Positions 35,340 to 49,111 of a DNA stretch of 64,000 nucleotides are shown here, piece by piece. The position numbers and the translations under genes are program-made. Position 1 is the first letter of the stretch; every line of letters begins with the position of its first letter. The DNA is from Dimorphilus gyrociliatus. Its lineage: Eukaryota; Annelida; Polychaeta; Dinophilidae. The notes beneath the pieces are model-generated. The model was not told where the DNA came from. It searched no databases and saw nothing but the letters and a program-made list of their open reading frames with translations. The stretch is taken from contig CAJFCJ010000008.1 of assembly GCA_904063045.1 (NCBI GenBank), positions 682,001 to 746,000 on the forward strand, written 5' to 3'.

Positions 35340-37764
35340 ATGAAAATGTGGACTCTTCTAGCAGTGTTTCTATCCTTCCAAGTCATATCATGTTCATTTT
35401 ATCCATTTATGAATACTTCTCTTTCATTTGATGATAGGGTAAATGATCTTGTTCAAAGACTGACTCTGGATGAGCTAACTGAACAAATGGCTAGAGGGGG
35501 CAGGACAACATATGCTCCTCCTATTACTAGACTAAATATTAAACCATACTCTTGGGGTACAGAATGTCTGAGGGGGGATGTTACTGCTGGGCCTGCAACC
35601 AGCTTCCCTCAAGCACTGGGTCTTGCAGCTTCATTCAGTAGAAATGTTTTATGGGAAGTGTCAAGAGCAACAGGATTGGAAGTAAGAGCAAAGTTTAATA
35701 ATTACACAGCTGCTGGACAGTATGGTCAACACAAAGGTGCATCCTGCTGGAGTCCAGTTATTAATATTTTAAGAGATCCTAGATGGGGAAGAAATCAAGT
35801 AAGTTATTGAGATAGCTAAGTAGAAAAATGTAAGGGTCAAGTATTTAAAATAGGAAACATACGGAGAAGATCCCTGGATGAGCGGGGAATTAGCTAGAGC
35901 ATTTGTCAACGGTTTACAAGGAGATCATCCTAAGTATATTATGGCGAATGCAGGTTGTAAACATTTTGACGTTTATGCTGGACCAGAAAACATTCCTGAA
36001 AGTCGTCATCAATTTAATGCAAAAGTTTCTGTTCAAGACTGGCGTCAAACATTCTTGCCTCAGTTTAAAGCCTGCGTAGAGGCCGGAAGTTTGAGTTTGA
36101 TGTGCAGTTATAATAGGTTTGTGTGATACAGTTTGCTACAATGAGCTTGTTCATTGCACTCTCTATTTCGTTGTAGGATTAATGGAATACCTGCTTGCGC
36201 CAATAAATTCCTGTTAACTGACGTTCTGAGGGGTGAATGGGGATTTAGAGGATACGTTATTAGTGATGAAGGTGCAATCGAAGATATTAAAGATAATCAT
36301 CACTATACGAATACTATACCTGAAACTGCTGCTGTAGCAGTTAAGGCTGGATGCAACTTGGAGGATGGACCAGGAATAAAACCATATTTTTATGGAATTA
36401 GTGATGCTGTAAGACAAGGTTTACTATCTCAGGACAAAGTTCGAGAAGCCGCTAAGCCTTTATTTTACACAAGAATGAGATTAGGACTCTTTGATCCACC
36501 CAAAAATAATCCGTACTCAAAATTAAAACCTGAAGAGTTTGTACAAAGTAAAAAACATCGCTATTTATCTCTGATAACTGCTATGAAAACCTTTGTTCTT
36601 TTGAAAAACAATGGAGCCTTACCGCTAAGAGTAATATATAGATCTAGTTTGCTATATTAGTAATTGAATATTATGATATTTTGCAGCGGAAGTTTAATAC
36701 TGCAGCTATTGTTGGTCCATTTGCTGATAATTTGAATATTTTATACGGTGAGTATAGCGCCGACGTTGATCCCAAATATGGAAAAACTCCGAGACAAGGC
36801 TTGCAGGATATGGCTAATAACCTTAAATACGGAGCTGGATGTTTGCAATCTTCTTGCAATGACTACAATAGTCAAACCGTGAAAGACGCTGCAAAAGATG
36901 CTGAAGTAACTGTTGTCTGCCTTGGCCTCGGTGCTGACTTAGAAGGAGAGTCGAATGACAGAAGTAATATTGATCTTCCTGGAAAGCAACTTCAACTGTT
37001 AAAGGATGCGTCTAGGTTTTCTCCAAGTAAGCTGTTTATATGATTTCTAAGTGTAAATTTAAACGGCTTGTTAAATCATTATAGGCAATTCGAAGGTCAT
37101 AGTTATTCTCTTCAATGCTGGCGCATTAGATGTTTCATGGGCTCAAGAGTCGTCTTCCGTATCTGCTATTATAGCAGCGTGGTATCCCGCTCAAGCAACC
37201 GGTGATGCTCTATTCAATGTTTTGTATAATAGAGGAGAAGCATCCAACCCTGCTGGACGTTTGCCGGCCACTTGGCCAAAATCACTGTCTCATTATCCAA
37301 ATATGACCGATTATAGAATGAATGGAAGAACATATAGATACCCGTCAAAGTATGATAATTTATATCCATTCGGTTTTGGACTTTCATATACAAGATTCCA
37401 CTATTCTTCATTCACGGTTACTCCTACCTTATCCAAATTCCCAAATCCATTCCGTGTTAGAGTATTTGTCGCAAATATTGGTTCTGTAGATGGAGAGGAA
37501 GTGGTTCAAATTTACAGTCAACAAGCAAATGTAACGAAGGGTGCTCCAAAAATTCAATTGGTTGGTTTCGAAAGGGTTTTTATTCGAAAGGGCCAAATTG
37601 AAATGGTAACATTTCAAATACAACGGGAACAATTTACGGTTTGGCAAAACGATCGCTTTATTGTTCCAAAAGGAACGTATACTTTTTATGTTGGTGGTCA
37701 ACAACCTATGCAAAACGTGAGAGTACCATCTAATGTATTGATGCAAAAAGTTATGATCAATTAA
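35340..37764 (+). CDS. Secreted GH3 glycosidase, beta-xylosidase-like
   Basis: Exons 35340-35798, 35854-36116, 36177-36630, 36687-37026 and 37085-37764 give 731 aa. A signal peptide (MKMWTLLAVFLSFQVISCS) indicates secretion. The three GH3 parts are present: an N-terminal barrel with [54 protein letters not shown] and the nucleophile segment GYVISDEGAIEDI (Asp of SDxxA); an alpha/beta sandwich with LLKNNGALPL and GADLEGESNDR, the usual acid/base loop; and a fibronectin-like end with LYPFGFGLSYTRF. It resembles the fungal, plant and animal beta-xylosidase branch more than bacterial beta-glucosidases, so plant hemicellulose or microbial polysaccharide breakdown in the gut is a reasonable inference. 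Introns and splice sites show it is a resident nuclear gene, not contamination. Confidence 0.93.
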
Positions 37765-38326
37765 ATATTCTTTTCAATGGAAACAATCAAAAATATTTAT
37801 AGCAGAAATGTGATAATACCAACATCCTATTTTATCAATAGTGTTAGTATGTGAATATCTATGATTTACTTGGTGTTTACTTAATTTAAAACAGATGCTA
37901 TGTTATTTACCTTTAAAAAATAAACTCTTATGTCTGTATTAGTTTATTATCATATAAGAACAAGATAGTAAATTACCATTAACTTCTTGTTTTAGGCACC
38001 TTTCCTTGATAAAAATCTAAAAAAATATATAAAATGAAAACACCAAAAAGGAATATATTAATAGACTTGAAAATGTTTATTTTCTTCTTCTTGGGTAGAG
38101 TAATATTTGTTTGTAGATCTATGATTATTCATTGATAATAGAAGAGGCAAAAAAGAGTAGCTTATCCTAATTCAGAGATAGGAAAGTAGAATTGCTTTAA
38201 CTAATTAATATGTTTAGTATGTTTTTTCCTTTTTAGGTAGATTTTAATCAACAGAAAAAAAATGTAACAGATAACCAAAAACACAAATTGCAGAGTTTTA
38301 AAATGGCACCTCTTTAAACTTTACCA
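37765..38326. other. Convergent intergenic region between GH3 gene and P5CS
   Basis: 3' flanks of two convergent genes; AT-rich, no coding potential seen. Confidence 0.6.
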
Positions 38327-40854
38327 TTACGATTCCAATTTTTCACCATTAGTTGATTGAAAGAATTCGCTTGTTTCGTTTTCGCTAACTGGCAACTTCT
38401 TGTGCGTAAATACTTTTGAACCATTTTCTCCGTATTCGGCAACGATATCACCTTGGGATTTTAGCAACCATTTCGTTGTCAAAAGACCTTCAACACCAAC
38501 TGGTCCTCTTGCGTGGATTCTCGACGTGCTAATACCAACTTCTGCTCCTAATCCGAAACGATAGCCGTCAGAGAATCTAGTACTGGCGTTATGGAAAACG
38601 CATGCAGAATCTAAGCTCTTCAGGAAATGACCAGCTACTTCGTTGTCTTCTGTGATAATGGTATCAGTGTGTGATGAACCGTGTTTATGAATATGCGCTA
38701 TGGCATCGTCAACATCTTCTACAACTTCTATAGTGCATTCAAGGCAGCCATATTCTATGCTCATGGATTTAGCTGGCGGTGGTCCAAATTTCATTTTGCT
38801 TAAAAGTCTGGGTCCAGCGTGAATTCTGACATTGGCACTCTTAAGAGTGTCCAACATTTCATCGAAAAACGGTGTGCCCAATAAAGATTTATGCAACAAA
38901 ACTGTTTCCAAAGCATTGCATGCAGCTGGGTAGTCAATTTTGGAATCTTTTACAATTGCCAAAGCTTTTTCAAAATCAGCAGTTTTGTCTACGTACGCAT
39001 GGCAAATACCTTCGGAATGTCCCAAAACAGGAATAGATAAACTTTGCTCCTCTATAGTGCGAACTAAACTAGAGGATCCTCTTGGGATAACAAGATCAAT
39101 ATAATTATTTAATTGTAGTAAATCAGCAATATCTTCTCTTCTCGATATCAAAGCAACAGAATCTTTGGAAGCATGCAGACCAATAGCATCTTGAACGAGG
39201 GAATGAAGTATCTGATTGCTATGATAAGCTTCCTTGCCACCCTTCAGGAGTAAACCGTTACCAGATGCAATAGAGAGAGCCGCAATCTGAGGGAGGCAAT
39301 CTGGTCGTGACTCGTAAATAATCAACAATACACCAATGGGAACGGAAACTTGTTCAAGGGTCATTCCTTGTGAGAGCTCAGTTCTCTTTAATACTCTTCC
39401 AACTATATTATTAGAAGTGGCAGCAATTTGTCGAAGACCTAGTTAAGAAAGATATATATATATAGTCTATTGTGTTTAGCTTACGTTGGAGGACAACTGG
39501 TAATAGGCTAGAATATTTACCTCCTGATAGATTAGCAAGTTTATTTGGACTTAAGACCAATCTTGAGATAAGCGGTCCAGACAGTCCAATTCTTCTAGCT
39601 TCCTCTAAGTCATGTTTATTGGCGACAAGAATTTCATTCTGGTTGTCCAATAGTGAATTAGCTAAGTGATTAATGATCTCTGAACGCTGTGTAGGTGAAA
39701 GCTGCTGGAGTTCTCTTCCTCCGTCCCTTGCTTTAGCAGCTTGAATTTCGATAGGTGTTGTGGTTTGCTGGAGAGGCGTGAAAAATGTTCCAATCTTTTT
39801 TCCTTCAACAACATTGGTAATAGCATCGCTCTGAAAGCCATTAGCGATGACAACATTTGTTCCGTGCTGTAAAGCCCATGAAGCTGATGATACTTTACTT
39901 TCCATACCTCCTAGTCCAACTCTACTCTTTCCTCCGTAGACAACATTTGCAAGATCAGAACTTGGATTGTACGTCGATAACAATCTAGAGCCATCGGTTC
40001 CAGGTGGAGAGCTATATAAGCCATTGACATCAGACAACAAGATTAGAAGCTCTGCTGATAGTTCTACTGCAAGACGAGCGGAAAGTGAATCGTTATCTTT
40101 AACTGATATGATGCCTTGAAGATCCATATCAGCTTCAGCGGGCGATGCCACAGCATCATTAGCATTAATTATTGGTACTATATTCAAACGTAACAACTCA
40201 TTAATAGTCGATCTTAAATGTTGCCTACTAGAATCATTATAGATATCTGGTTTTGTGACTAAAATTTGTGCTGTTCGAAGACCATATTGCGAGAACATAG
40301 CCTCGTATAAGGACATCAAACCACTTTGACCTGCTGCCGCACAAGCTCTTGGTTCTAGGCCCTTGGAAAAAAGAAGATATTGATAGATTATATCAATCAT
40401 TTAATACTTGTTATTAAAAGGAAAAGGGATAATTCTGGCAATTGTACCTGATTCGTATCAATCGTAGCAATAGTTTGCCTCATTGTCATGCTCATAGCAA
40501 TTTCTTTTCTTAATTTTTGTTTACCAAATGCAACAGCACCACTCGTTACAATCATCATTTGATGGCCTTTATGTTGTAATTGAGCTACCTATGAAAAAGA
40601 ATAGGGTATTGTTTTTTATGGAAATTTAGGTCAGTTCGTTTAATTAATTTATTAAAATACTTTACCTGTTCAACAATTGACCCTAGTCTACCCAGAGCAA
40701 GACCACATTCATCCTCCCTAGTTATAACTGCCGAACCAAGTTTTACTACAATCTTCCTAAGGTCGCTTAATTCATGCCTATATTGGGCAGTTTTCAAGCA
40801 GGTAGAAGTTGTATGAAGGTACCGGGTACCAGTATTTTTAAGCAGTCTCCACAT
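38327..40854 (-). CDS. ALDH18A1: Delta-1-pyrroline-5-carboxylate synthase (P5CS)
   Basis: Exons 40854-40666, 40588-40448, 40361-39521 and 39438-38327 give 760 aa (human 795). This mitochondrial bifunctional enzyme makes pyrroline-5-carboxylate from glutamate for proline, ornithine and arginine synthesis. A short Arg-rich leader ([19 protein letters not shown]) suits mitochondrial import. The N-terminal glutamate 5-kinase shows [50 protein letters not shown] and [14 protein letters not shown]. The C-terminal gamma-glutamyl phosphate reductase shows [47 protein letters not shown], the catalytic-Cys block [15 protein letters not shown], and [19 protein letters not shown]. It is divergent from SLC35E3 with about 430 bases between the starts. 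Confidence 0.97.
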
Positions 40855-42714
<1,860 letters not shown>

Positions 42715-43441
42715 ATAATATGAAAATTCATTAAAATGAATTTCAATCAAAACAGAGAAAATCAAGTATAATTTTTTTTAAAGGAAAAACACAAAGAAAA
42801 ACTGAAAAAAGTAGGTTAAGCTTCTTATCTGTTTTTTTTACATTTTCTTTTAATCTTTCTAGTCGAAAATGTGTAATTTTTGTTGGAAAGTATGTACTAA
42901 CTGTGGCAGTACATGAATCTATATGTTTTCTTTAAAAAATATCTTATTTAATGTGGGTCGGAGGATGGTTATTTTATATATCTTTGGAATCTAGTTTCAG
43001 ACTTTCTAGTGGTTTTTAAACATTTTAAAAGTAATAAGAAAAAGAGAGAATAAGGGGGAAGACTTTGATTATATTCTTTCATTTATTCTCTCTTTTTCCT
43101 GGTGCGTCTTCTATCTATCTATCTATCTTCTAGCATACCTGCAATTTCTATAACTTGGATAAACTATACTATCATCTTTTTGCTCCTAAAAATTTTGTGG
43201 GATTATTGTTAGATAATTGGTTGTTTTGTTATTTATATATTGATGAAAGTGTTATTATCTTCAAAGTATTAAATACGAAACAACATTATGGGAAAGAAAA
43301 AAAATGTTGAATAAATAGTTAATAGGTTCAAGAAAACACAATGGTTTAAAGCACCAAAAGAAAAGATAAATTATGGGTGTTTTTTATACTTTTGCATATA
43401 CTGGAACACACTTAAGTACACTTTAAGGTCATTATTTTCGA
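42715..43441. other. Convergent intergenic region
   Basis: 3' flanks of SLC35E3 and the coiled-coil gene; no coding potential seen. A short (CTAT)n run lies at about 43110-43126. Confidence 0.6.
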
Positions 43442-44096
43442 TTAACTAGTTGTGCTTGTAACAGAATTGTTACTTAAAGTTAGACCGTCTACTTCTTCTT
43501 CGCAAAAAGATCCACATATTTCGTTGAGTTGCTCGTCTATTCTTCTATGAAGCATTTCATTATCTTCGACAACGTCCTAAGTAAAAGAAAAAAAGAACAA
43601 ATTTATTTGTGAAATTCTATATCAACAACGCTTACAGCCATTTCTAGTTCTAATTCGTGTTGTATATTCCTATCAAACTTTTCCTTGTATTCTCTTAGAG
43701 CTCTGCGTTTTCTCTCGGCATAAGATGTAGGTGGATCTTTAATTTGCTTTTCAATTTTTTCTTTCAACGCCGCAACCTTAATTAAATAAGAATTCCTTTT
43801 ATTGTTATTAGCAATATATTTACTATGAAAAAAATCATTGTAGAAAATACAACTTCCTCTCTTAGGCAGGATATCTCATTATCCTTGCTTTCGATCAATG
43901 CTTCGGCACTTTCTTTTAACGCTCTTTCATCCTTTAACTTGTTCTGGAACAAGTTATTCTCTAATTTTAGCGTTTCGTTCGCTTCCTCTGCTTCTGATAG
44001 TTTAACTATTAGCTTATTTAGTTCTTCTCCAGCGTACAAGTCTGTGTTTCTATTAATTCGGTCATTTAATCTTTGCATAGCACTAACACTATCCAT
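43442..44096 (-). CDS. Unrecognised coiled-coil protein, 173 aa
   Basis: Exons 44096-43851, 43776-43636 and 43576-43442 are all phase 0. Residues about 22-110 are strongly heptad-like: LNKLIVKLSEAEEANETLK, LENNLFQNKLKDERALKE, KDNEISCLREEVVAALKEKI. A basic segment SYAERKRRALREYKEKFDR follows, then a second acidic helix EDNEMLHRRIDEQLNEICGS, and the protein ends with a Ser/Thr-rich tail STTS. No signal peptide or membrane helix. The family is not recognised; the layout suits a small structural or complex-forming protein, for example centrosomal, kinetochore or trafficking, but this is a guess. The gene model is well supported by clean GT-AG junctions. Confidence 0.8.
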
Positions 44097-45207
44097 TGTA
44101 TTATATCGAATTTTCCATCAAATGTATTTATTTAGCCAAAGATAAATTTACAAGAGTAAAAGTTGATGATCGTCGAGAGGAAACCGGGAGATACCCAATG
44201 ATTCATCACACTAATATGGCTCCTACTCTACTGCATTTTCAATACTATCTCTTCCCAAACCTGGTTCACATACGAGTGCCCTTTTTTTGCCATTATTATT
44301 ATTGTGAACAAAAAGAGGTACACACTACAACTTGTTAGTTGAGTATCTGTCAAATTTTTTTTCTGAATATTTCGCGTTCTAAAAAGAACAAAATAAGTAT
44401 AAAAAAAAACTACTAAAAACTTTATTCATTAACCGTAAAAAAAACGAATTATTAGTATATTAACTAATTTTATTAAGATTATTACTTTTAACAAAAATTT
44501 AATTAAATATCATTAAATTATGAACAAAAAAAAGAGAGATACGAAATTAAAAAACCTACTTAATTATATTTTTGATGCAATGTTTTTAATAGAATAGAGT
44601 TAACAGTAATTTTTTTAAACCATTGTTCATAAATCTATAAAGAAAATATATGAAAATATTTATTTTTCTTTATTTCTCTTTCCATTATTATTGAACCTGT
44701 TGAAAAAAGAAAAGGAATAAAATATATTGCATTTAACTAAATTATTAATGTCTGTTTATGAGTAATTGGTAATGGCTTTTATTAACTTGATTTCTACTAA
44801 AAGCATTTTAAAGCTACTCTCCTTAGATAGTGAAATAGGAGAGATAGATATTATGACAAATATAAAATACAGAGGGCACTAGCCTTCAAAACCATCACAA
44901 ATTTTTGTATTAAGATTTAAGGTCGCGATTGAGATACGTAAGAATACTTGAGATTACGTACGAAGGACGCCAAGTTAGAGTACCTTGAACCTTGAAATGT
45001 TAATTTTTTTTAACTATAAATATGTCCTGAAAAAATGCTACTATGGTATTTTTCCGAGAACGTTAGCCACTTTATCCTAAAAACAATGCTTTAAAAGAAG
45101 TTCTTATTGTTTATCAAAGAGAATAGTTTACTTCTGAATCTAAATATATGATAATTTACTAGGTCAAATACATGTAGAATTATCTTTTACCGGTTCATAT
45201 AGTATAC

Positions 45208-45211
<4 letters not shown>

Positions 45212-45251
<40 letters not shown>
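45212..45251. repeat. (AT)n microsatellite
   Basis: About 40 bases of AT dinucleotide followed by ACTGTATATATA. Confidence 0.95.
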
Positions 45252-45252
<1 letters not shown>

Positions 45253-46337
45253 TGTATATATATAGATTAATCTTATAAGCGTAACATGCTGCTTATGCAC
45301 GCTGTAATTTTAAAGGTAATAAAGTATTTGTACTTGAAGAATACCTATTATTAGAGTATGATTTGTTAAGAAATTAAACTGTATATACTGCTTATACCAT
45401 TTACTAAGATTTTTTACGAATGAGAACTTTCGAAAATGCTTCCAAAAATAGATACAGTACATATTTTTTCACTTATTCATAATATATAAGTTTATATAAA
45501 ATATAAATAGAATTGAAAATTAAAAATAGTAAACTTTGACCTTCTTATTGTTCTTCTTGTAGTTAATTTCATCGTCAGTTATATACTATATATATAAATG
45601 TATATATATGTATGTTAGTGTTTCCTTACTTTTCAATCGGTTGTTGACTATAATTAATAACTAGTTTAAAATAACTAGACATTATCAAAATAATTTCTTT
45701 TTAATTAGAAAATTAACAGGCCTATTTGAAATATGAGGCTGTCTTTGTAGTATATATATATACTGAATGAGAGAGCGAGTGAAAGAGAGAGAGAGAGAGA
45801 GAGATACTTTTTTTGTGAAAAATGATACCTTAAACTATAAAAATAATAGATTGAAATTCATTACTTTTTTTTATTTCCTTTATTAACAATTAATATTTAC
45901 TTAATTATTAATATTGTATCTTAGATTTAGCCTATAGTATGCATTTATATATATATATATACATTTTTCACTATTAATTCTTTATCCTACAACATGTGCT
46001 TATAATTTACGGCTATCTATTCTCAGTTTTTGTTCTAGAGTTTGAAAAATGAAGGGGGAAAAGTACACTAGTAGAAATTCTCGTCGCATTGTCAGGCTTA
46101 TGTATTGAGGGGAAAAAGTGAACTTGAGAAAGAAAACTGTTACTTTATAATATAAAGAGATAGAAGATACTAAGAATGTGCAAAAATGATAAGCGTTAAT
46201 CATTAACTTTAAAGTATTAGATAGTAAGCGTTATCTATTATAACCTTAAATAATACTAGAAAACAAGAGGATACAAATTGTTTAATTTGCAAAAAAAAAT
46301 TTGTAGCATTATACAACATTGCGATAATTGTTATTGG

Positions 46338-46367
46338 CGAGAGAGAGAGAGAGAGAGAAAGAGAGAA
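46338..46367 (+). repeat. (GA)n microsatellite
   Basis: GA dinucleotide run with one AAAG interruption; another GA run lies at about 45785-45804. Confidence 0.9.
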
Positions 46368-47182
46368 ATCTTTAACCGACTTGTATTTTAATTTGAATAA
46401 ATTCTTACTAAAACAGGACACATGAGTAAAGAAAGTTCTTTAAAAAAATATCTTTTGTTCCTTAGGCGAGAAATTTACCCTTTTAGTATTTCCTTTCCTT
46501 TTTTATTACAAGTTATTCATATCTCTATTAATTCCACTTTATAGGGGAAATTAAAATACTTTAAAAAGGCCATAATTCTTCTCGAGTCTTCTGTCATTCA
46601 ATTTGATCAGATAAACATTGAAATTGGAGTACTTTAAAAAGCATTTCGACCCTCATACAACAATAAAAAAGTCCAATTTGGCAATTGTGATTTAAAATTT
46701 CGCGCCAAATCTTAAGAAGAGTATGAGAGGACGAGAGAGCAGATATAAAGTTCTTATTCTAAAACCAGTTATATAGTACTATTCAAACGGTGCATTGTCA
46801 AATTCTTAAATGCATATAGTTATAAAAAATTATTTTAATTGTTAGGCCTACTCTGTAAAATAAATTCTTTTTATTATCAATGGAAGAACTATTTCAAAAA
46901 ACAGCGACATCTAGAAATGGTTGGAGAAAAAAAAACACGGAACGGAACCGGAAGTTTCGTTGCCTATCAAGATCCTTTTGGGGAGAGAAGATATTGATGG
47001 AAGCTATTTTTAAATTGAGTATTCATCGAATGATCTTTTAGGGGATAAGATATCAATAAACCGTTGTGAATGGATTTATCACCAACCGTCTATTATTTCA
47101 ATTAATTTGTCCAGGGAGGGGGTAATTATACAAACAGGTTTTGCTGAAATAAGTTTAATATTTGCCTTTTGCTAGAGGAATA

Positions 47183-48693
47183 ATGAGTAAAAAGGATCTT
47201 TATAAAGTATTAGATGTAGCCAAAAATGCCTCGCAGGATGATATCAAAAAACAATATAGAAAATTAGCCAAGAAATATCACCCAGATAAGAATAAGGAGG
47301 AAGGCGCTGAAGAGAAATTTAAAGGTTTAATATATGAATAGAAAACGTTATATATCCCTCTTAAATTTACAATTCAAATATAGAACTCTCGGCTGCGTAT
47401 GAAGTTATTGGTGACGAAGATAAGAGAAAGGATTATGATGTAGACATAAGAATCCAAGAGTATGATAAGAGAAAAGCGCAAGAACGAAGATCTGCAGGAC
47501 ATAAAGAAGGCAAATTTGGAAATAGTGGATTTGGGTCAGAATTCAACTTTCGCTATACGTCTGACTGGAAATCTGACCCTTTTAAAAATAGCAATAATAA
47601 ACAATCGGGTTCAAAATTTAAAAGTCAGTTAAATGAGATTTTAAACGGAAACACGTCAGTGAAATTGTAACTGATATATATCTTATACAGATTCGTCTAG
47701 AAGAAAGCACAGGGGTGGCCCAACGAATTCTGAAAGACCTGAATGGAATAACAATTGGGGCGACACTGGCTTTGATGATGATGAATTCGTTTTTAAAGAT
47801 ACGTTCGACTCTTTCAGATTTCCCAAATTTCCTTTTTCGTCTCCTTTCGATGATGTGTTTGACTCTTTTTTCGGAACGTCTGCTAAAAACTCGCCTAGAG
47901 GTCATAATCCCTTCGAGTTTGTTTTTAATCTCAAATCAGGGTTTGGAGATCCGTTCGAAGAACGTTTCCTAAACGATTTTACAAATAAAAATCGACGAAA
48001 TCCTCGTCAAATGTCTGACGAGGAAGTTAGTGGTGTAAGTATTTTAGTTTAAAGCACAATTTTGCGATAAGATTTGATAATTTTTATCTAGATGTATGAT
48101 TGGAGTGTTCCACTGTGGAGAAGGAGGAGAAAATCTTCATTCGAAGGTTTATATTTCTTTTTCTACTGTATCACCAAATTATTAAATTTAATTTATTCAG
48201 ATGATGAAGAGGGTAATACATCTAGATTCCCTTGTGTATATTGTGGAAGTATGTTCCCTCCTCAAGGCCTGGTAATATTGTGAGAGATATCAATTTCATT
48301 TTTTTGATTATCTATTTTCCTTTAATAGGCAAGACACCAAAGTGTATGTAAAAGATGGCAAAAGGAAAATGCAAGAACGCCTAGCTACGGAACAACAGAG
48401 TTTCCAAATAATCAAAATTCGAGAAGGTAGAAAATTCATTTGGCTGAAATTGAATATCATTTCCGTTGATTATTTGTTTTTTTTTGTAATCTTACAGTAG
48501 TCAAAGAAGAAAAGAACCCAAGACTGAAGATGAACTTATAAGTTGCTCATACTGTGGATTGAGATTGAGTGCCAATTTAGCTAAAACTCACATACCTCTT
48601 TGCAAAGCTACAAAGTCTCATACTCGACCGTCCAGCGGAAAAAATGCTTACTCTTCGGGTCATTTTTTCAGACCTCAGTCTAGGAAATTTTAG
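47183..48693 (+). CDS. J-domain protein with two C-terminal C2HC zinc fingers
   Basis: Exons 47183-47324, 47384-47623, 47691-48034, 48092-48146, 48201-48271, 48329-48426 and 48498-48693 give 381 aa, all phase-matched. An N-terminal J domain (residues 1-69: [27 protein letters not shown] with the HPD that stimulates Hsp70 ATPase, [16 protein letters not shown]) is followed by a long Phe/Ser/Asp-rich region (for example [12 protein letters not shown]) like that of DNAJB6-class proteins. Then come two zinc-finger units of about 20 residues each: [20 protein letters not shown] and [20 protein letters not shown]. These fit the CxxC...HxxxC C2HC finger found in ZC2HC1-type proteins. It lacks the DNAJA/B C-terminal substrate domains. 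Role: an Hsp70 co-chaperone whose target may be chosen by the fingers (inference). Confidence 0.9.
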
Positions 48694-49111
48694 CGCTTCC
48701 TCTCTATATATGATTTGCTTATTGCTCCGTCTCCTCATAAAGATCTTATTGTATGTGCATGGCTTCTTTTTTGTGGGTAATTTTAACTGAAATTTATAAA
48801 AATTTCAAATTTTCGAATACAATATTTTATAATAAAAAAAAATCGTTTGATAAACTATCTCCTCCTAAATCGTAAACAAGAAAATAAAGATGCTAATCAA
48901 TCGATTGAATAACCACAAAATTGTCAAGATCCGCTTTGCTGCACCACAACTATTTAAGCGAGTGTCATATTTACAAATCCTTAAGAATGCCAATTATTTT
49001 AATATATTGGCTTAAGTGAGGGTAAACGTATAAATTGAATTGGTTTTATTTATTTTTTTTCTTTTAAATAAAATTGACCTCTGGTCTTTTTTTTCCAACT
49101 GGTGTCTTTAA
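48694..49111. other. Convergent intergenic region
   Basis: 3' flanks of the J-domain gene and the BTB-Kelch gene. Contains AATAAAAAAAA near 48831; no coding potential. Confidence 0.6.

Larger units (their letters stand above)
44097..47182. other. 3 kb gene desert, AT-rich
   Basis: No coding exons recognised on either strand. Contains AT and GA microsatellites, an A/T-rich background, and two TAGGCCTA-type palindromes (45718 and 46843). The segment 46690-47180 just before the J-domain gene is less repetitive and probably holds its promoter. Confidence 0.55.
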
